DNA of 64,000 nt from Guillardia theta CCMP2712 (lineage: Eukaryota > Cryptophyceae > Pyrenomonadales > Geminigeraceae). The notes beneath the pieces are model-generated. The model was not told the DNA's origin, made no database searches, and worked only from the letters and a program-made list of their open reading frames with translations. Within the stretch, counting starts at the first letter, position 1. Each line of letters opens with the position of its first letter. The stretch spans positions 247,972-311,971 of the forward strand of contig NW_005434616.1 of NCBI RefSeq assembly GCF_000315625.1. The letters are read 5' to 3'. The position numbers and the translations under genes are program-made. This document shows positions 1 to 10,024 of the stretch, in pieces.

Positions 1-250
1 CGGCGCCGCAGTGGCCAGCTCACTGAGTCAGGGCCAGGGCCCGGGCGCAGCGGCCGGGCCGCCTCGGCCCGGCAGCCACTGGGCAGCCTGGGCAGCCAGC
101 CCGGCTGCCGCAGTGCAGCCCGGCAGCTGGCAGCCCGGCCGATCCGCTCGGACTCCCCATCATCCGTGGTTTCATCTCCCCCCCTGCTGCGACTGCCAGG
201 CCAAGACGGGGAAGAATGTTGAGACAGTGATGGGGCGAGCGATATAAAGG
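1..250. other. GC-rich GGCCCGGGC-type intergenic island
   Basis: The first ~150 bases are extremely GC-rich and built from short overlapping GGCCCGG and CAGCCCGGC words, with no convincing codon structure on either strand. The same texture recurs at 3340-3990, 12900-13020, 15340-15440 and 30950-31070, always between genes. A TATAAA at 243-248 lies only 24 bases before the ATG of the next gene, too close to be a normal TATA box for that start. I see no gene here. Confidence 0.5.
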
Positions 251-271
251 GGAAGAGAACAACAGACTCCA

Positions 272-1357
272 ATGCTCTCTGAAGCATGGGCTAGGGACCA
301 AAAGCGGAGGAAGCAGCAATCAAACTGCTTTCTTGAGTACCAGAAGGAAGATGGCGAACGAGTTCACTTGCTGTTCAAAGCCTGCGATCTCTTGTGTGAG
401 TTCTCACGTCAGTTTGACGAGATTGTAAATGAGTGTCTTGAGAAGGGATGTTCAAGGTCGTGCATCAGGTATCCCTCTGCTGGCTTCCTCTTCTCGGCGT
501 TGATATGTGTCCTCGTGCTTATTTCCGCATATTCAAACTTGGCATTAGCATCGTTGGAGATACTTGTTGGGTTTCCTTTCCTCATGTCTCTTAACTATTC
601 TAGGATAGTCCGAACTTCACAAGAGATGAGCTCCTTACTTGTGACTGGCTGTTTCTGTGTCGTGATGTCGTGCTTGGTTTGGATTTGGATGAGTTTTCAG
701 GTCGGGTCGCTCATGCTTGGTTTGCTCGCTGTGATTCCTTGCTTCCTCCTCTTCCTCATATTCTACTGCAAACGTTTGTCTACACAGCCAAAAGTTGCGA
801 ATGAAGACGAAAATACGATTTACAGGAGCAAAATTTGCAGTTGGTGTGGATTGAGGAGACGCCGCTTTGACCATCATTGCATCTGGATTGATTGCTGTGT
901 CTATGACAAAACTCACCGAACTTTCATTCTTATTCTGATTGCTTCAATACTTTGCTCTTCTGCTTTCGTGGTCTTTGCGTTTTACTTCTCCAGTCAGCTT
1001 TTCCAGAATTCAGATTCGACAATAGTGAATTTGGCCGGCATGCTGCATTTGAAACACCCGTTCGTTTTTGCTACCATGCTGATCAATTTTGTATTCGGAG
1101 GCGTTGTCTTTATAATCCTGTCGATGCAAATATTCTGTATAGCTCAGAATCTCACTGTCAACGAGTTGTTCAATCACAATCGTTACTTCATTATTGAGCA
1201 TCGAGACAAGCCTGAAGATCGAGGGTATACTGAATGTGCACTTGGTGAAAATGTCTGATCTGTTTTCAGGGTAAGGCGGAATGTATTTGGATTCATCGAA
1301 GGTTCTGTTCATGTATTCGGAGCAGTTTTGCCGAGTGACAAGGTTGAAGCTATGTAA
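272..1357 (+). CDS. Degenerate DHHC-type palmitoyltransferase, multi-pass membrane protein
   Basis: Exons 272-1224 and 1270-1357 are joined over a 45-base GT-AG intron, giving 346 residues. Four or more hydrophobic segments are visible (about residues 68-100, 115-165, 213-235 and 262-285). Between them lies CSWCGLRRRRFDHHCIWID, the core of a DHHC cysteine-rich domain, so a protein S-acyltransferase of internal membranes is the family call. The DHHC motif, the following W and a downstream C are present. The first CxxC pair, the usual HC of the HCSxC element (here KIC) and one zinc cysteine (R instead) are missing. After the last membrane segment NLTVNELFNHNRY resembles the TTxE motif. The spliced tail EDRGVRRNVFGFI resembles the C-terminal NPxDxGxxxN motif, which strongly supports the intron. 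Start is the first in-frame ATG. Activity is uncertain because zinc ligands are lost. Confidence 0.85.
1225..1269 (+). other. 45-base intron of the DHHC gene
   Basis: GT at 1225-1226 and AG at 1268-1269. Splicing replaces an early stop at 1256-1258 by 28 further codons that carry the family's conserved C-terminal motif. Confidence 0.85.
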
Positions 1358-1418
1358 CATGATTCAATGAGTATTTGTAAATGTGCACATTTTACTCCAC
1401 AAAGAGAATAATGGTAAC

Positions 1419-2513
1419 TTAAATCTTGATGCCATCCGCAGGCTCAAACTTGGAGCCCAACTCAGAGAGCTTCTTGTGGGCATTAGCGTAGGACTTGAAG
1501 AATTCGTCCTGGCTGTCCCTGAACTTCTCAGCGAAGGGACGGAAGCCCTCGTCGTCGAAGAGGGTCTTGTCGGTGGACAGCTTCAAGAGCTCAGGATCAG
1601 CTGACTTGTTGGGGATGGTGGTAAAGTACGAGTTGTCGAACTTGAGCCACTTCTCAGTCCAGCTCGATCCACCAGTTCTACCGATTCCAGCCTTGCCATC
1701 AGCACGGGCAACCTGGCTGCCATCAGTGAATTTAGTCTTCTCTGCTCCGAGTCCAGAGCGATCCTTGAAGGCACGGCCAAGGGTGTGGGCGCCAGAGAGA
1801 GCGACGATCTCCTCATCGTTCAATCCCATACGGTAGAAGACCTTGCGCAAGTGACCGTTGGGGGTAGTGTCCTCCGTGGGCTTGGTTCCGGAAGTACCTC
1901 CATACTTGCCGTTGGGTCCAGCCTCAGCATCGGGGAGGTTGCCCTCGGGGGAGCAATCCTGGGGGCCGGCAGCATCGACACGACCGTACTTCATGTCGAT
2001 CTTGGGACCTCCAGCAAGCTCAATGGCGCATGCAGATGCCATCTGAAAGAGATCGGCATAGCTCACAGCTGGGAACTGCTTCTTGACGGGCTCAAGCATC
2101 TTGACAGCTCCGGCCAAGCCAGCGTTGGCTCCATGCTTGATCTCAGGCTCGAACCTGATGGATCCAATGGCGCCTCCTGCCTTGGGCCAATCCGCGTTGA
2201 TGCTGGCATCAAAAGTACCAGAATCGTGCCAAGCGAGACGAACCATGATGGGATTGGCGTTGGTCTTATCGATGAGGTCCTCGATCATCTTCTTGGCTCC
2301 CTTGAGCTGCTCAGTCATCTCCTCCTTGGAAACGGAAGTTGCCATCCTCAAGGATACGGATCTCCTGAGGGAAGGGACTCTTGGCCTCTGCTGAGAGGTG
2401 CTGATAGCAGAGTGAGCCACATTCTTGCAAGAGGTGGTCAAGGGGGTTCCTGGAAGGATGTAGGCCTCCGCCACAGCAGCAGCAACAGCGATCAGAGCAG
2501 ACTTTCGCAGCAT
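1419..2513 (-). CDS. APX: Ascorbate peroxidase (class I haem peroxidase), plastid-targeted
   Basis: A single-exon gene of 364 residues that reduces hydrogen peroxide with ascorbate. The distal active site VRLAWHDSGTFD carries the catalytic Arg, Trp and His. The proximal site ALSGAHTLGRAFKDRSG carries the haem-ligand His and the Arg equivalent to the ascorbate-binding Arg172 of plant enzymes. The insertion before GGSSWTEKWLKFDNSYF resembles chloroplast rather than cytosolic isoforms. The chosen start (2513) gives a hydrophobic signal peptide (LIAVAAAVAEA), then an aromatic residue, a Ser/Thr/Arg-rich transit stretch and a second likely processing region at RSVSLRM. This bipartite pattern fits import into a complex plastid. 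The frame stays open for 65 codons upstream, but the signal peptide argues for the internal Met. The gene converges on the DHHC gene, with 61 bases between the two stops. Confidence 0.96.
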   Translation of the reverse strand: MLRKSALIAVAAAVAEAYILPGTPLTTSCKNVAHSAISTSQQRPRVPSLRRSVSLRMATSVSKEEMTEQLKGAKKMIEDLIDKTNANPIMVRLAWHDSGTFDASINADWPKAGGAIGSIRFEPEIKHGANAGLAGAVKMLEPVKKQFPAVSYADLFQMASACAIELAGGPKIDMKYGRVDAAGPQDCSPEGNLPDAEAGPNGKYGGTSGTKPTEDTTPNGHLRKVFYRMGLNDEEIVALSGAHTLGRAFKDRSGLGAEKTKFTDGSQVARADGKAGIGRTGGSSWTEKWLKFDNSYFTTIPNKSADPELLKLSTDKTLFDDEGFRPFAEKFRDSQDEFFKSYANAHKKLSELGSKFEPADGIKI

Positions 2514-3290
2514 GGCGCTAGCCGCGGAATGGAATCCTACCCTTTTAAGCCCCTTCCCCTCGGCCACCCCTACCCCTAGTCTGACTCTGAACCCCCAATT
2601 CATTGGTTCAAGGACCGGGTTCATTCCAATAGACCTACCTATGCGAAGCACCCTCCACGTCCTCCCACCCCTTCGTTTGGACAGGATCCACCCCACGATC
2701 CACCCCACCCACTGGATCCCCTCTATATACCCTCTATTTTATAGTCATCCTACCCTACCCACCCACCTACCTGAGACATACACGCCTTATATATGGCCCT
2801 CCCCCAATCCAGCCTCCGCTTTCTACACGGAACACCACCTCCCACCCCCCTTTCTAGCTCTCAATACCCTCCGCTCGGACCCTAACGTGTTCTGTAGATG
2901 ACCCCAACCCACTCGATCGTATCACACCCCCCCAAATCACATAAATTAAACCGGACTTTGAAGTAAACTCAGTCACCCCCACCCCTACTGAGGGACTATC
3001 TCCTCGAACCACGTCATCCACCTTCCACCGTCCTACACGCAAAGAGCGATTTTCAGGTGTTCATTTCTATGGTCTTCTCCAAATGATCAGTTGTTTGCTC
3101 TAAAATTTCAATTTTGTGGAAATATTTCATTGGCAACACAATCATGAGCGTTCCTCTACTGCTGCTTTGGGGTCATGGGTCCGATCACCCCTACCCACCT
3201 TTTATCGTGTCAACATCCCTGTGTCTACCCCTACCCCCTCTTATGTGCTTGTCCCACACTCCCGGTTGTTCGGAAGTTCTAGAACTGTCA
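2514..3290. repeat. Intergenic tract punctuated by TACCCC/CCACCC runs (C-rich on +)
   Basis: No gene is supported. The stretch is built from irregularly spaced C-runs such as CACCCCTACCCCTAG and CCTACCCACCCACC, separated by 15-50 bases of ordinary sequence. The G-rich strand is the minus strand. Long open frames here are low-complexity and lack family features. It contains the 5' region of the ascorbate peroxidase gene, but no TATA box is evident. Confidence 0.6.
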
Positions 3291-3339
3291 CAGTAGAGAG
3301 AAGCCTCCGACGCGCAGCCTCACTTGAAGTCTCACAAGC

Positions 3340-3990
3340 AAGTTGGCCGACTAGCCTGGCAGGCACCCCGGACCGTCGACGGTCCCCCGGATGCCGCCGC
3401 TGTAAACTATCAGTAGGATTCACTCAGCAGTCAGTGCGGGGGCCCGGGCCCGGGCGGCGGGCGGGCGGCCCGCCCGGCCCGGGTGGGTGCCCGCCGCGGG
3501 CGGCGGGCGGCCGCCGGTGATCGGACGGTCGGACAGCGGCACTGCCAGCCGCAGGGCGGCGAGCGGCCCTTGCCGCACCCGGTACTACCCTGAACGTCTA
3601 GCCGCCCGTGACCGTACCGCGGCGTACCCGGTGGGCACCGTGGGCACGGTGGCATCGGATCAGTGCTCCTGACAGCTCAGAGGCACTGCATGATCATCAG
3701 GCGGCCACACGCCGGTTTCCGAGCCGCTGAGCTGTCCGAGTCTTGCCATGCACAGTAGCCCGCGGCCCGGTAGCGGCCGGGCCCCCGGGCCCGGCCCGGC
3801 CCTAACTTGCCGGGCGGTGCCGCAGTGAGGCTGGCATGCTGCCACGGGCCCAGTCAGTCATTACGAGGCCCCACTGTTGATGATGGCCCGGGCATGACGG
3901 GAGTCGAGTTTTTAGTAGTGACTCCGGGCACGGTTCAGTAGCCCGGGCCCGGCCCAGGCCGCAGTAAACGCCCTGCCCCGCCGGTCTCTG
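3340..3990. other. GC-rich GGCCCGGGC intergenic island
   Basis: Very GC-rich, with tandem GGGCCCGGGCCCGG and CGGGCGGGCGGCCCG words at 3437-3500 and again at 3770-3810 and 3940-3990. No reading frame has coding character. It lies between two C-rich punctuated tracts. Confidence 0.6.
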
Positions 3991-4897
3991 AATTCAATAT
4001 CGTTGGTGATCTTGTTTTTTTGTCACAGATCTTTTTCTTTCATCAGCCGCTTCACGGCGGGAGGTTCAAAAGGCGGCGACTCCTTCATACCACCCCCAAG
4101 GATACCCCAAGTTTCTGACCCCTTGACCCGCTCAAGCACCGGTACTCATACTCCTTATTTTTCAACATGAGAATTTTATTAAAAAAAGTTACCCCTTTGA
4201 CTTGCTAGGTTTTAAAACCCATGAAGTACCCCCCTTTGAGACTGGAATTCACCCCTCCTTTCGGAGCTGTGCACCCCTGCAAATAACCTAATGTACCCCT
4301 TTGGTCCTCATCATCAAAAGCGTACCCCTACCATGTATTAATCAGGCTTACTACCGGGTGGTAGGGGTAAAAACTTTATAGGAGCAAACGGGATCCCAAA
4401 TGTTACGCCCGCAGACTCTCATTTCATGACCACCCATCATTTCCCTACTGACTACCCCACTTGACATGGGGTCAACCCCCCACCATGTGAATAAAAGGAT
4501 GCAAGGGTTCCCAAAGAGAGCAGAGGAAGTCGGTGGGCAGTGACCAGAGAAGCGGGAACGAGGGGAAGCTCTATGGTGGAGGAGATCATGTAAACATAGC
4601 AGACGAGTGATCCTGAGGAACAGAGGAGCCGGTGAGGGGGAGTTGGGAATACGAGGAGAACTTAATACTGGCAAACGCAGAACAGAGATTGTTCTAAGTA
4701 TTGGATAAACTCCAGAAAGAGAGAATTTTCTGTTCACGGCGCAGGTAGACGAGACAGGGATTAGTAAGGATAGGAGACTAAAAGGTTGCGAAACTCGAGG
4801 GACATATTGTGTTGTTGCTGCACTATTGTTCCTGATATTTCTCAACATAGGTTCCGGAACAGAGCACACAAGTAATCCTTAGGAACGAGAAGAATAC
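3991..4897. repeat. Intergenic tract: C-run punctuated to ~4500, then unique sequence
   Basis: The segment 4060-4500 carries repeated TACCCC, ACCCCT and CACCCC words spaced by AT-rich sequence. From 4500 to 4897 the sequence is mixed and contains a 172-codon minus-strand frame with no recognisable domain or splice structure, which I do not call. No RNA gene is seen. Confidence 0.5.
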
Positions 4898-5438
4898 ATG
4901 CATCCCCATTCATCTACCAAAACTGAAGTTGGCCCCTCCCCCGCAATTGTTTCTCGTTCGCGCGAGGCACATATATTTCCGCGAAGGAAGCATGGAGAAA
5001 CAGAGAGGATTCATCGGGAGATCATTGTTGATCGCGCCACAATAGAGCGTCTGTCTTCCATCAAGCAATCCGACGCAGCAAAACAACTGGTAACCATCAC
5101 CAAAACTTGTCGGATTCCCAGAGTGACATGTGTTTCCACAGGGAATCTCCTTGACAGCTCTCAAATGTGCATGTCGTCGATTTGGTGTTTCAAGATGGCC
5201 GTATGCAAAGAGCAAAGATTCGAGCGAGAAGATAAACAAGACCTTTCTTCAAAATACTGGAGTTGATGATTTTGAGCGACATTCGCTTCATAGCACAACT
5301 GCTTACAGATTGGGCGCATTCGAAGTAGACCATTCGCTGTTTCTTGAGACCAGCTTCAACAATACTTTTGATGATGCGTTGGAGTTTATCGAAGAAACTT
5401 TGTATTCACATCATTCTGGGCAGCAAAACGAACACTGA
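4898..5438 (+). CDS. RWP-RK domain transcription factor 1
   Basis: Exons 4898-5089 and 5142-5438 give 162 residues. The RWP-RK DNA-binding domain spans roughly residues 38-90: an acidic/hydrophobic helix, then AAKQLGISLTALKCACRRFG and VSRWPYAK. Family members bind DNA and in green plants control nitrogen responses and gamete fate. The last motif reads RWPYAK rather than RWPxRK, so one of the two basic residues of the signature is Ala. The intron falls exactly between AAKQL and GISLT in phase 0, the same place as in the second RWP-RK gene at 30102-30803. Outside the domain the protein is short, with an acidic helical tail. An upstream exon cannot be excluded. Confidence 0.9.
5090..5141 (+). 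other. 52-base phase-0 intron of RWP-RK gene 1
   Basis: GTAACC...CACAG. Removing it joins AAKQL to GISLTALK and restores the RWP-RK helix-turn region. Confidence 0.88.
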
Positions 5439-5617
5439 TTGATTTTTTTCTGATTTATTCGTTGAAAAAGAGAATTTCTAGAATGCAACAGAACTCCGAT
5501 TACAAGCGAGAACGTCATACTGTGACTAGTAATCTCCCCGTCAAGTATATGTAAATAGACACACAAAAAGATGATTTGGCCTGACCATGCAAAGTCGCAC
5601 TTAATGTTTTCCAAACA

Positions 5618-6716
5618 TTAGACCTTGCAGCCTGATTGGCCTGTCTTGGAAATGTCGACCATCACTGAACCTTCGCCATCCACCTCAACGGAATAAACAG
5701 TTGCCGGAGAATGCTTGGGCCCACCCATCTGATTCACACGATTACGCTTAAGGAGTTGTTATGAAGCCATCTACACTCACATTCCCGACCACTCCCCCAA
5801 TGATGCCTGTTCCTGGAATTCCAAGAAAGCTCTGACTCCAGGCAGCGCACTCTCCAGTCTTCAAGTTAAATTTGCTGCAAACACAATTAGAAACCATTTC
5901 TTCCACATCATCATAGTTTTGTTTTTTTGGCCAACACCTCTGGTGAAACTTGCAAGTGATGACTGGTCCTTGTCCATCGTCTGTGATCTTGCCCTAGACA
6001 CAAGTTTCAAATGTTTCATGTTTCCAGCGTAAATGTCTGTTGGTTATCACCGACTTCAAACTGAGTCCAAGGTGAGGACACTTAGGATTGAGGGCATAGA
6101 TTGTGTTCTCGTGGTTGACAAGGAGAACCTCTTGTTCGCCGACCTTGACCATCTTCTTCTCACCTAAAAAGATGGCATTTTCAACGACTATCGAACAAAG
6201 GTTTACTTTGAATCAGTTGACACTGTTTCAAGTGTGTCTTCAAGAGTTGAAGGAGTGGTAGGCGCCGAATAAAGCTTACCAGAAGGTATCTCATTGACCT
6301 TAGCAACCTACACCATGCAAGATCATACTGATATCAAATGGAGAATTATTTCTTTAGTATAACTTTGAACCACACATTTCACCATAATGAATGATACTAT
6401 ATTCCTCTTTGGTTCCTGGATCTATTTCCATATTTCACACACAATTCGTGATTTCTTGTACTGATAAACCCATGAGAACAAACAGCAGACGAACAAGTAT
6501 TCTCAAAATCATGGCACAAGTATCATACATTCGTGAAGGACATAGAACCGAAAGAACCTCTGAACTCACCTTCGTCGATGCCATTCGCCTTCCTGCGCGA
6601 TAAATCGCTCCGATAGGAGCTCCATTTGCCCTCAACAACTTCAGCATTCCAAGCGCCCTATCATCCACTACCCTTCTAGCAAACGTCGAATCATGTACCC
6701 TACCCATGATTTTCAT
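5618..6716 (-). CDS. Rieske-type [2Fe-2S] ferredoxin domain protein
   Basis: Six exons on the minus strand (6716-6570, 6307-6280, 6163-6051, 5993-5938, 5874-5781, 5728-5618) give 182 residues, and every junction keeps phase. The first cluster motif is LNPKCPHLGLSLK (CxH) and the second is ITCKFHQSKFNLKTGEC (CxxH), so both Cys/His pairs that hold a Rieske cluster are present. The SKFNLKTGE block is typical of small soluble Rieske proteins of algae and cyanobacteria. The N-terminus is basic and lacks an obvious signal peptide, so location is open. A short tail (GGPKHSPATVYSVEVDGEG) follows a hydrophobic Gly-rich segment. The partner and electron-transfer role are unknown. It converges on RWP-RK gene 1. 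Confidence 0.9.
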
Positions 6717-7057
6717 TTTCTACCGGGTTATTTCGTATGCATTTCGGTGGAATATATATGGACGCATTGAACCCCCACCCCACAGTATTGCACCCCCACC
6801 CCCTCTTTTGTATAAACCGATACAATTTGTCAGCAAATTGAAACGTTTCATTAAAAACAACATTTTAATTTTGTGGATCGCCGGGCCCGAGCCCGGTCGC
6901 TAGTGCTGAGCAAAAATGGAATGAGGGAAATCGAAAAAAGCGGGATGGGATGGGATGGGATGGAGACTCGACATGACATGACATGACATGACATGACATG
7001 ACATGACACGATATGAGATGAGATAGGGTGAGATGAGATAGATTCGTTCCAACATCA
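6717..7057. repeat. Intergenic region with GGGAT, ACATG and GAGAT pentanucleotide repeats
   Basis: After a short C-rich piece (6765-6805) there are three consecutive pentamer arrays: GGGAT at 6942-6964, ACATG at 6971-7008 and GAGAT from 7013 to 7040. They lie directly upstream of the GT8 gene start, so they may be part of its promoter or 5' UTR. Confidence 0.7.
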
Positions 7058-9077
7058 ATGTCTCAATATCTCATCATGAGACATCTTGCCGTGCTGAGTA
7101 TTACTCTAATGGTGTGCTCAGCCAACATCGTCATCGAGCACCCTATCAATGGCTTCGAGACTCTGGACGATTTTGTGCTTGTTCAATTCACCACATCTTT
7201 ATACTCGTTGCCAGACAGTGAAGATTATGATCCCTTCTTCCTTCTGGACAACAACCCAATCAGAATCAGTCGGGAGATGTTTGACACTGGGACAGTGGAG
7301 ATGCATGGGATAGACCTGGGCGGGCACAGAGTGAGGATGCTGGCAATAAACAGAAAGACGAGGAGGGAGATTTCCAGCAACGATATTGTTTTCTGGCGCG
7401 TCTCTTCACTCCCAGACGATCCCTTGACAGATTCTGACCCTTCCAAGTGGCTGGTATACGGAGACATGCTTCAGGGAGGCGTCATGGGCGATCGTGCCGA
7501 GCTCTTTCTTCAGCCTCGCGACCGATTCGGGAACAATGTCACCGCAAGGGAAGAGGTTGCTAGCCTGCACGTGGAGGTGGACCCTTTCCCAGTGGAGCAG
7601 AAGATGATTCTTGAGGAGACAGGACGGGTACATGTGACGCTGCGGTGGAGACAAGTGAGAACATGCTTGCCGTCATTCTGCTTGTAAGTCGTTACCTCGC
7701 AGGTCGGGATGACAAGGATATCCATGAGGATACAGCCGGACGTCCAAGTTGCTGCGAGTCCCTACGAAGTCTTTGTTGGGGAGACTTACCAAGTAGAGGT
7801 TGCTCAGTCCAAAGTTGCGCAGAATGAGGATACTGAGCGAGAGAAGAGCAGGAAGGATCCGGTACCTGATCCGTCTTGTCACAGATACGCTTACGTGACA
7901 ATTCTCACCAACGATGCTTTCTGCAAAGGAGTGTTGGTTATGCACTACACGCTCAAGCTCACCAACACGTCCTATCCTCTCATCTGCCTTGCAACTCAGC
8001 AAGTCTCCGAGGGTTGTCGTGAGCTCATCACAGGAGTTGGGATGCGGCTGATCGATGTGCATGCGATCGCCAACCCGAACGCACATCACAAGCAGCATTT
8101 TCGTCATGTCTATTCGAAACTGCATGTCTTCGGACTCACCGATTTCGACAAGGTCTGTAACCTTTCAATGTTGTCGAGTCGTTGATTGAGTTGTGATCCA
8201 AAGGTCGTGTACCTTGATGCCGACATGCTCGTTCTGCGAAACATCGACCACCTTTTCCAGTATCCCTCCTTGTCTGCAGCCCCAGAGATAAACCCCCCAG
8301 CCCTGTTCAATTCCGGTGATTTCAATGCATTGCCCGGTATGTCATGTCTTGACTGATCTTGTTAGGTCTTATGGTCTTGAAGCCTTCCCACACGCTTCTC
8401 CGCAAGCTCATGCAGCTTGCAGCTCTGATTCCGTCCTATGACAAGACAGATCAAGGGCTCTTGAACGAGTTCTTTGCAGGTGAACGAAGCAAAACACCCC
8501 AGACAAAATCTAAAGGACTTGACAGGACGATGGCACATGCTTCCTTATACCTACAACTTTCTCAAGGTCTTAACTGTCGTCCCTTCTCGCCTCTCTCTTT
8601 CCACATCGCCTTCTCTCTCATTGTCTTCATGATCCTTCTCCCTCTCTTCGTTTCCTCGTGCTCATTGTGGTCACTCTCATTCTATCTCACTTTCAAGCGT
8701 ACAGGACCGTGGGGCCTTGCCCGATCGCTTCGATGGTTTTGTCCAAAGAGACTTGTCGGAGGTTCACCTGAAATTCTTCCCAGCTTGTGTGACTTCTTGA
8801 GCAGGTGTATGTCGTTCACATGGTTGGAGAGAAACCATGGCACTGCAGGCGAGACCATGAATGCAACTCACAGGCTTGCTTGATGTTTCTTCATCACAGC
8901 TCTTGGTAACAAGACATGACAGGGTCGTTTGTCTGCTCAGCTTTGGAGCTTGTGGCTGGAATATTTCCACCAGATGTGCAAGGTGAGCTGGTGAGCTCGT
9001 TGCTGTGGACCTTGACATCTGTGTGTAGCGTTCCTCTCAAATGTTGAATTGCACCGATCGGTCAAAGCGCCTCTGAT
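7058..9077 (+). CDS. Secreted/Golgi GT8-family glycosyltransferase (glycogenin/GUX-like) with N-terminal beta-rich region
   Basis: Nine exons are proposed: 7058-7654, 7703-8152, 8204-8336, 8366-8475, 8516-8566, 8705-8761, 8805-8873, 8923-8982 and 9030-9077, giving 524 residues. A signal peptide (LAVLSITLMVCSA) is followed by ~190 residues with beta-sandwich character (RDRFGNNVT resembles filamin/Ig-type domains). The GT8 fold then starts at YVTILTNDAF. The metal-binding DxD is in VVYLDADMLVLRNID, followed by FNSGDFNALPGLMVLKPS, DQGLLNEFF and LPYTYNFL. The C-terminal VHMVGEKPWHCRRDHECN matches the KPW block of plant GUX/PGSIP proteins. It should transfer a sugar from a nucleotide sugar; the acceptor is unknown. 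To keep frame, introns 4 and 7 need GC donors, and intron 3 is only 29 bases. The last two exons are the least certain. Confidence 0.85.
8337..8365 (+). other. 29-base intron in the GT8 gene
   Basis: GTATGT...TTAG. The sequence contains an in-frame TGA if retained, and removal joins ALPG to LMVLKPS, a conserved GT8 transition. Confidence 0.75.
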
Positions 9078-10024
9078 ATCTTTGGCAATGGTTTGCAGGG
9101 GGTAAAATATGTATAGAACAACCTTAACAGTGAATTATCAACTGTGAGTTCCTTTGACACAACAATCAGATATTCTACAATGTTTAATATCTCTACAATC
9201 CAAATATTTTCTTTGCTCTGAAAAAAAAAGCTTAAAAAGTAGAAGGAAGCGAAACTCTTATTGCACCTGTCCTGAGAAAAGAGGGAGGAATTTCTAACAC
9301 CCAAAACGTTCAAAAAACTGCAACGAAGATTAGGATTCTTTGTCGAAAGGTACATGCAAGACAGCACAAATAGAAAGAGCAAGCGACGCAGCAAACTCAT
9401 ATTCTTACGTGTTGACATTTCCGTCGCCAGCTTCGCGATATGACTGTTAAGCCACCCTCAGTCAACCCTCATGTTCTGCAGCATCTCCTCACCAGTACAC
9501 GAGGAGAGACTTGTACATCCTGCGCAACCCGTTCAAGTCGCTGCGTTTCTGCCCTCTTTGCACTCGAAGCATCAGGACCGTTTCGCTTGAAATCCAGATA
9601 AGTCAGATACAAGAATCATTGCAACTACAGGCAAAACCTTGGAAAATTCTTGTTTGTGAGAGCCTGGAAGCTTCTTTGAGAGCACAGGTGTTTCACTCCG
9701 ATGTGACATTTGTTCAGAGATTTCGGATTCATGGTCATTGCCAGCAAGCCGATGATGAGCATTGGTTGTAGAGAATTTCCTTTGGCTGTAAGGAGTCAGA
9801 AACGCTCTAAACACCTTGGATGAACCCACTCGACGCTGTCCTTGAGATTTGCAAGATCCGATTCGATTTGATCAATCTTGGATCTGAAACATCTCATCTC
9901 CCGGAGGATAGTTTGACATAATTGTGGGACTGACGACGAAGGGGTGTTTCTGATCAACAATAATCAAGTCCAATCACACACCCAATAAAACCCTCACGTC
10001 GTATAAGCGTCATCGTCATCCTTT
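9078..10024. other. Unassigned region, possible 3' exons of the cation channel
   Basis: 9078-9420 is AT-rich and shows no gene. On the minus strand an acceptor at 9950-9951 opens a frame (9949-9796) ending in a coiled-coil-like stretch IDQIESDLANLKDSVEW, which looks coding and could be a distal exon of the channel gene upstream. Another natural-looking minus frame lies at 9470-9610 (RAETQRLERVAQDVQ). I could not join either to the channel without ambiguity. On the plus strand 9442-9600 has only short frames. Confidence 0.4.

Noticed and set aside
243-248. TATAAA as TATA box for the DHHC gene
   Set aside because: Only 24 bases before the chosen ATG, so initiation about 30 bases downstream would fall at or after the start codon.
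1785-2579. 264-codon plus-strand frame antisense to ascorbate peroxidase
   Set aside because: The minus strand carries both haem-peroxidase signatures; the plus frame is its shadow.
2512-2901. Plus-strand frame of 129 codons over the ascorbate peroxidase start and upstream spacer
   Set aside because: It follows the C-run punctuated tract, is Pro/Thr-rich, has no domain and overlaps the true gene in antisense.
4351-4869. 172-codon minus-strand frame
   Set aside because: No recognisable domain, low-complexity Ser/Pro composition and no splice partners.
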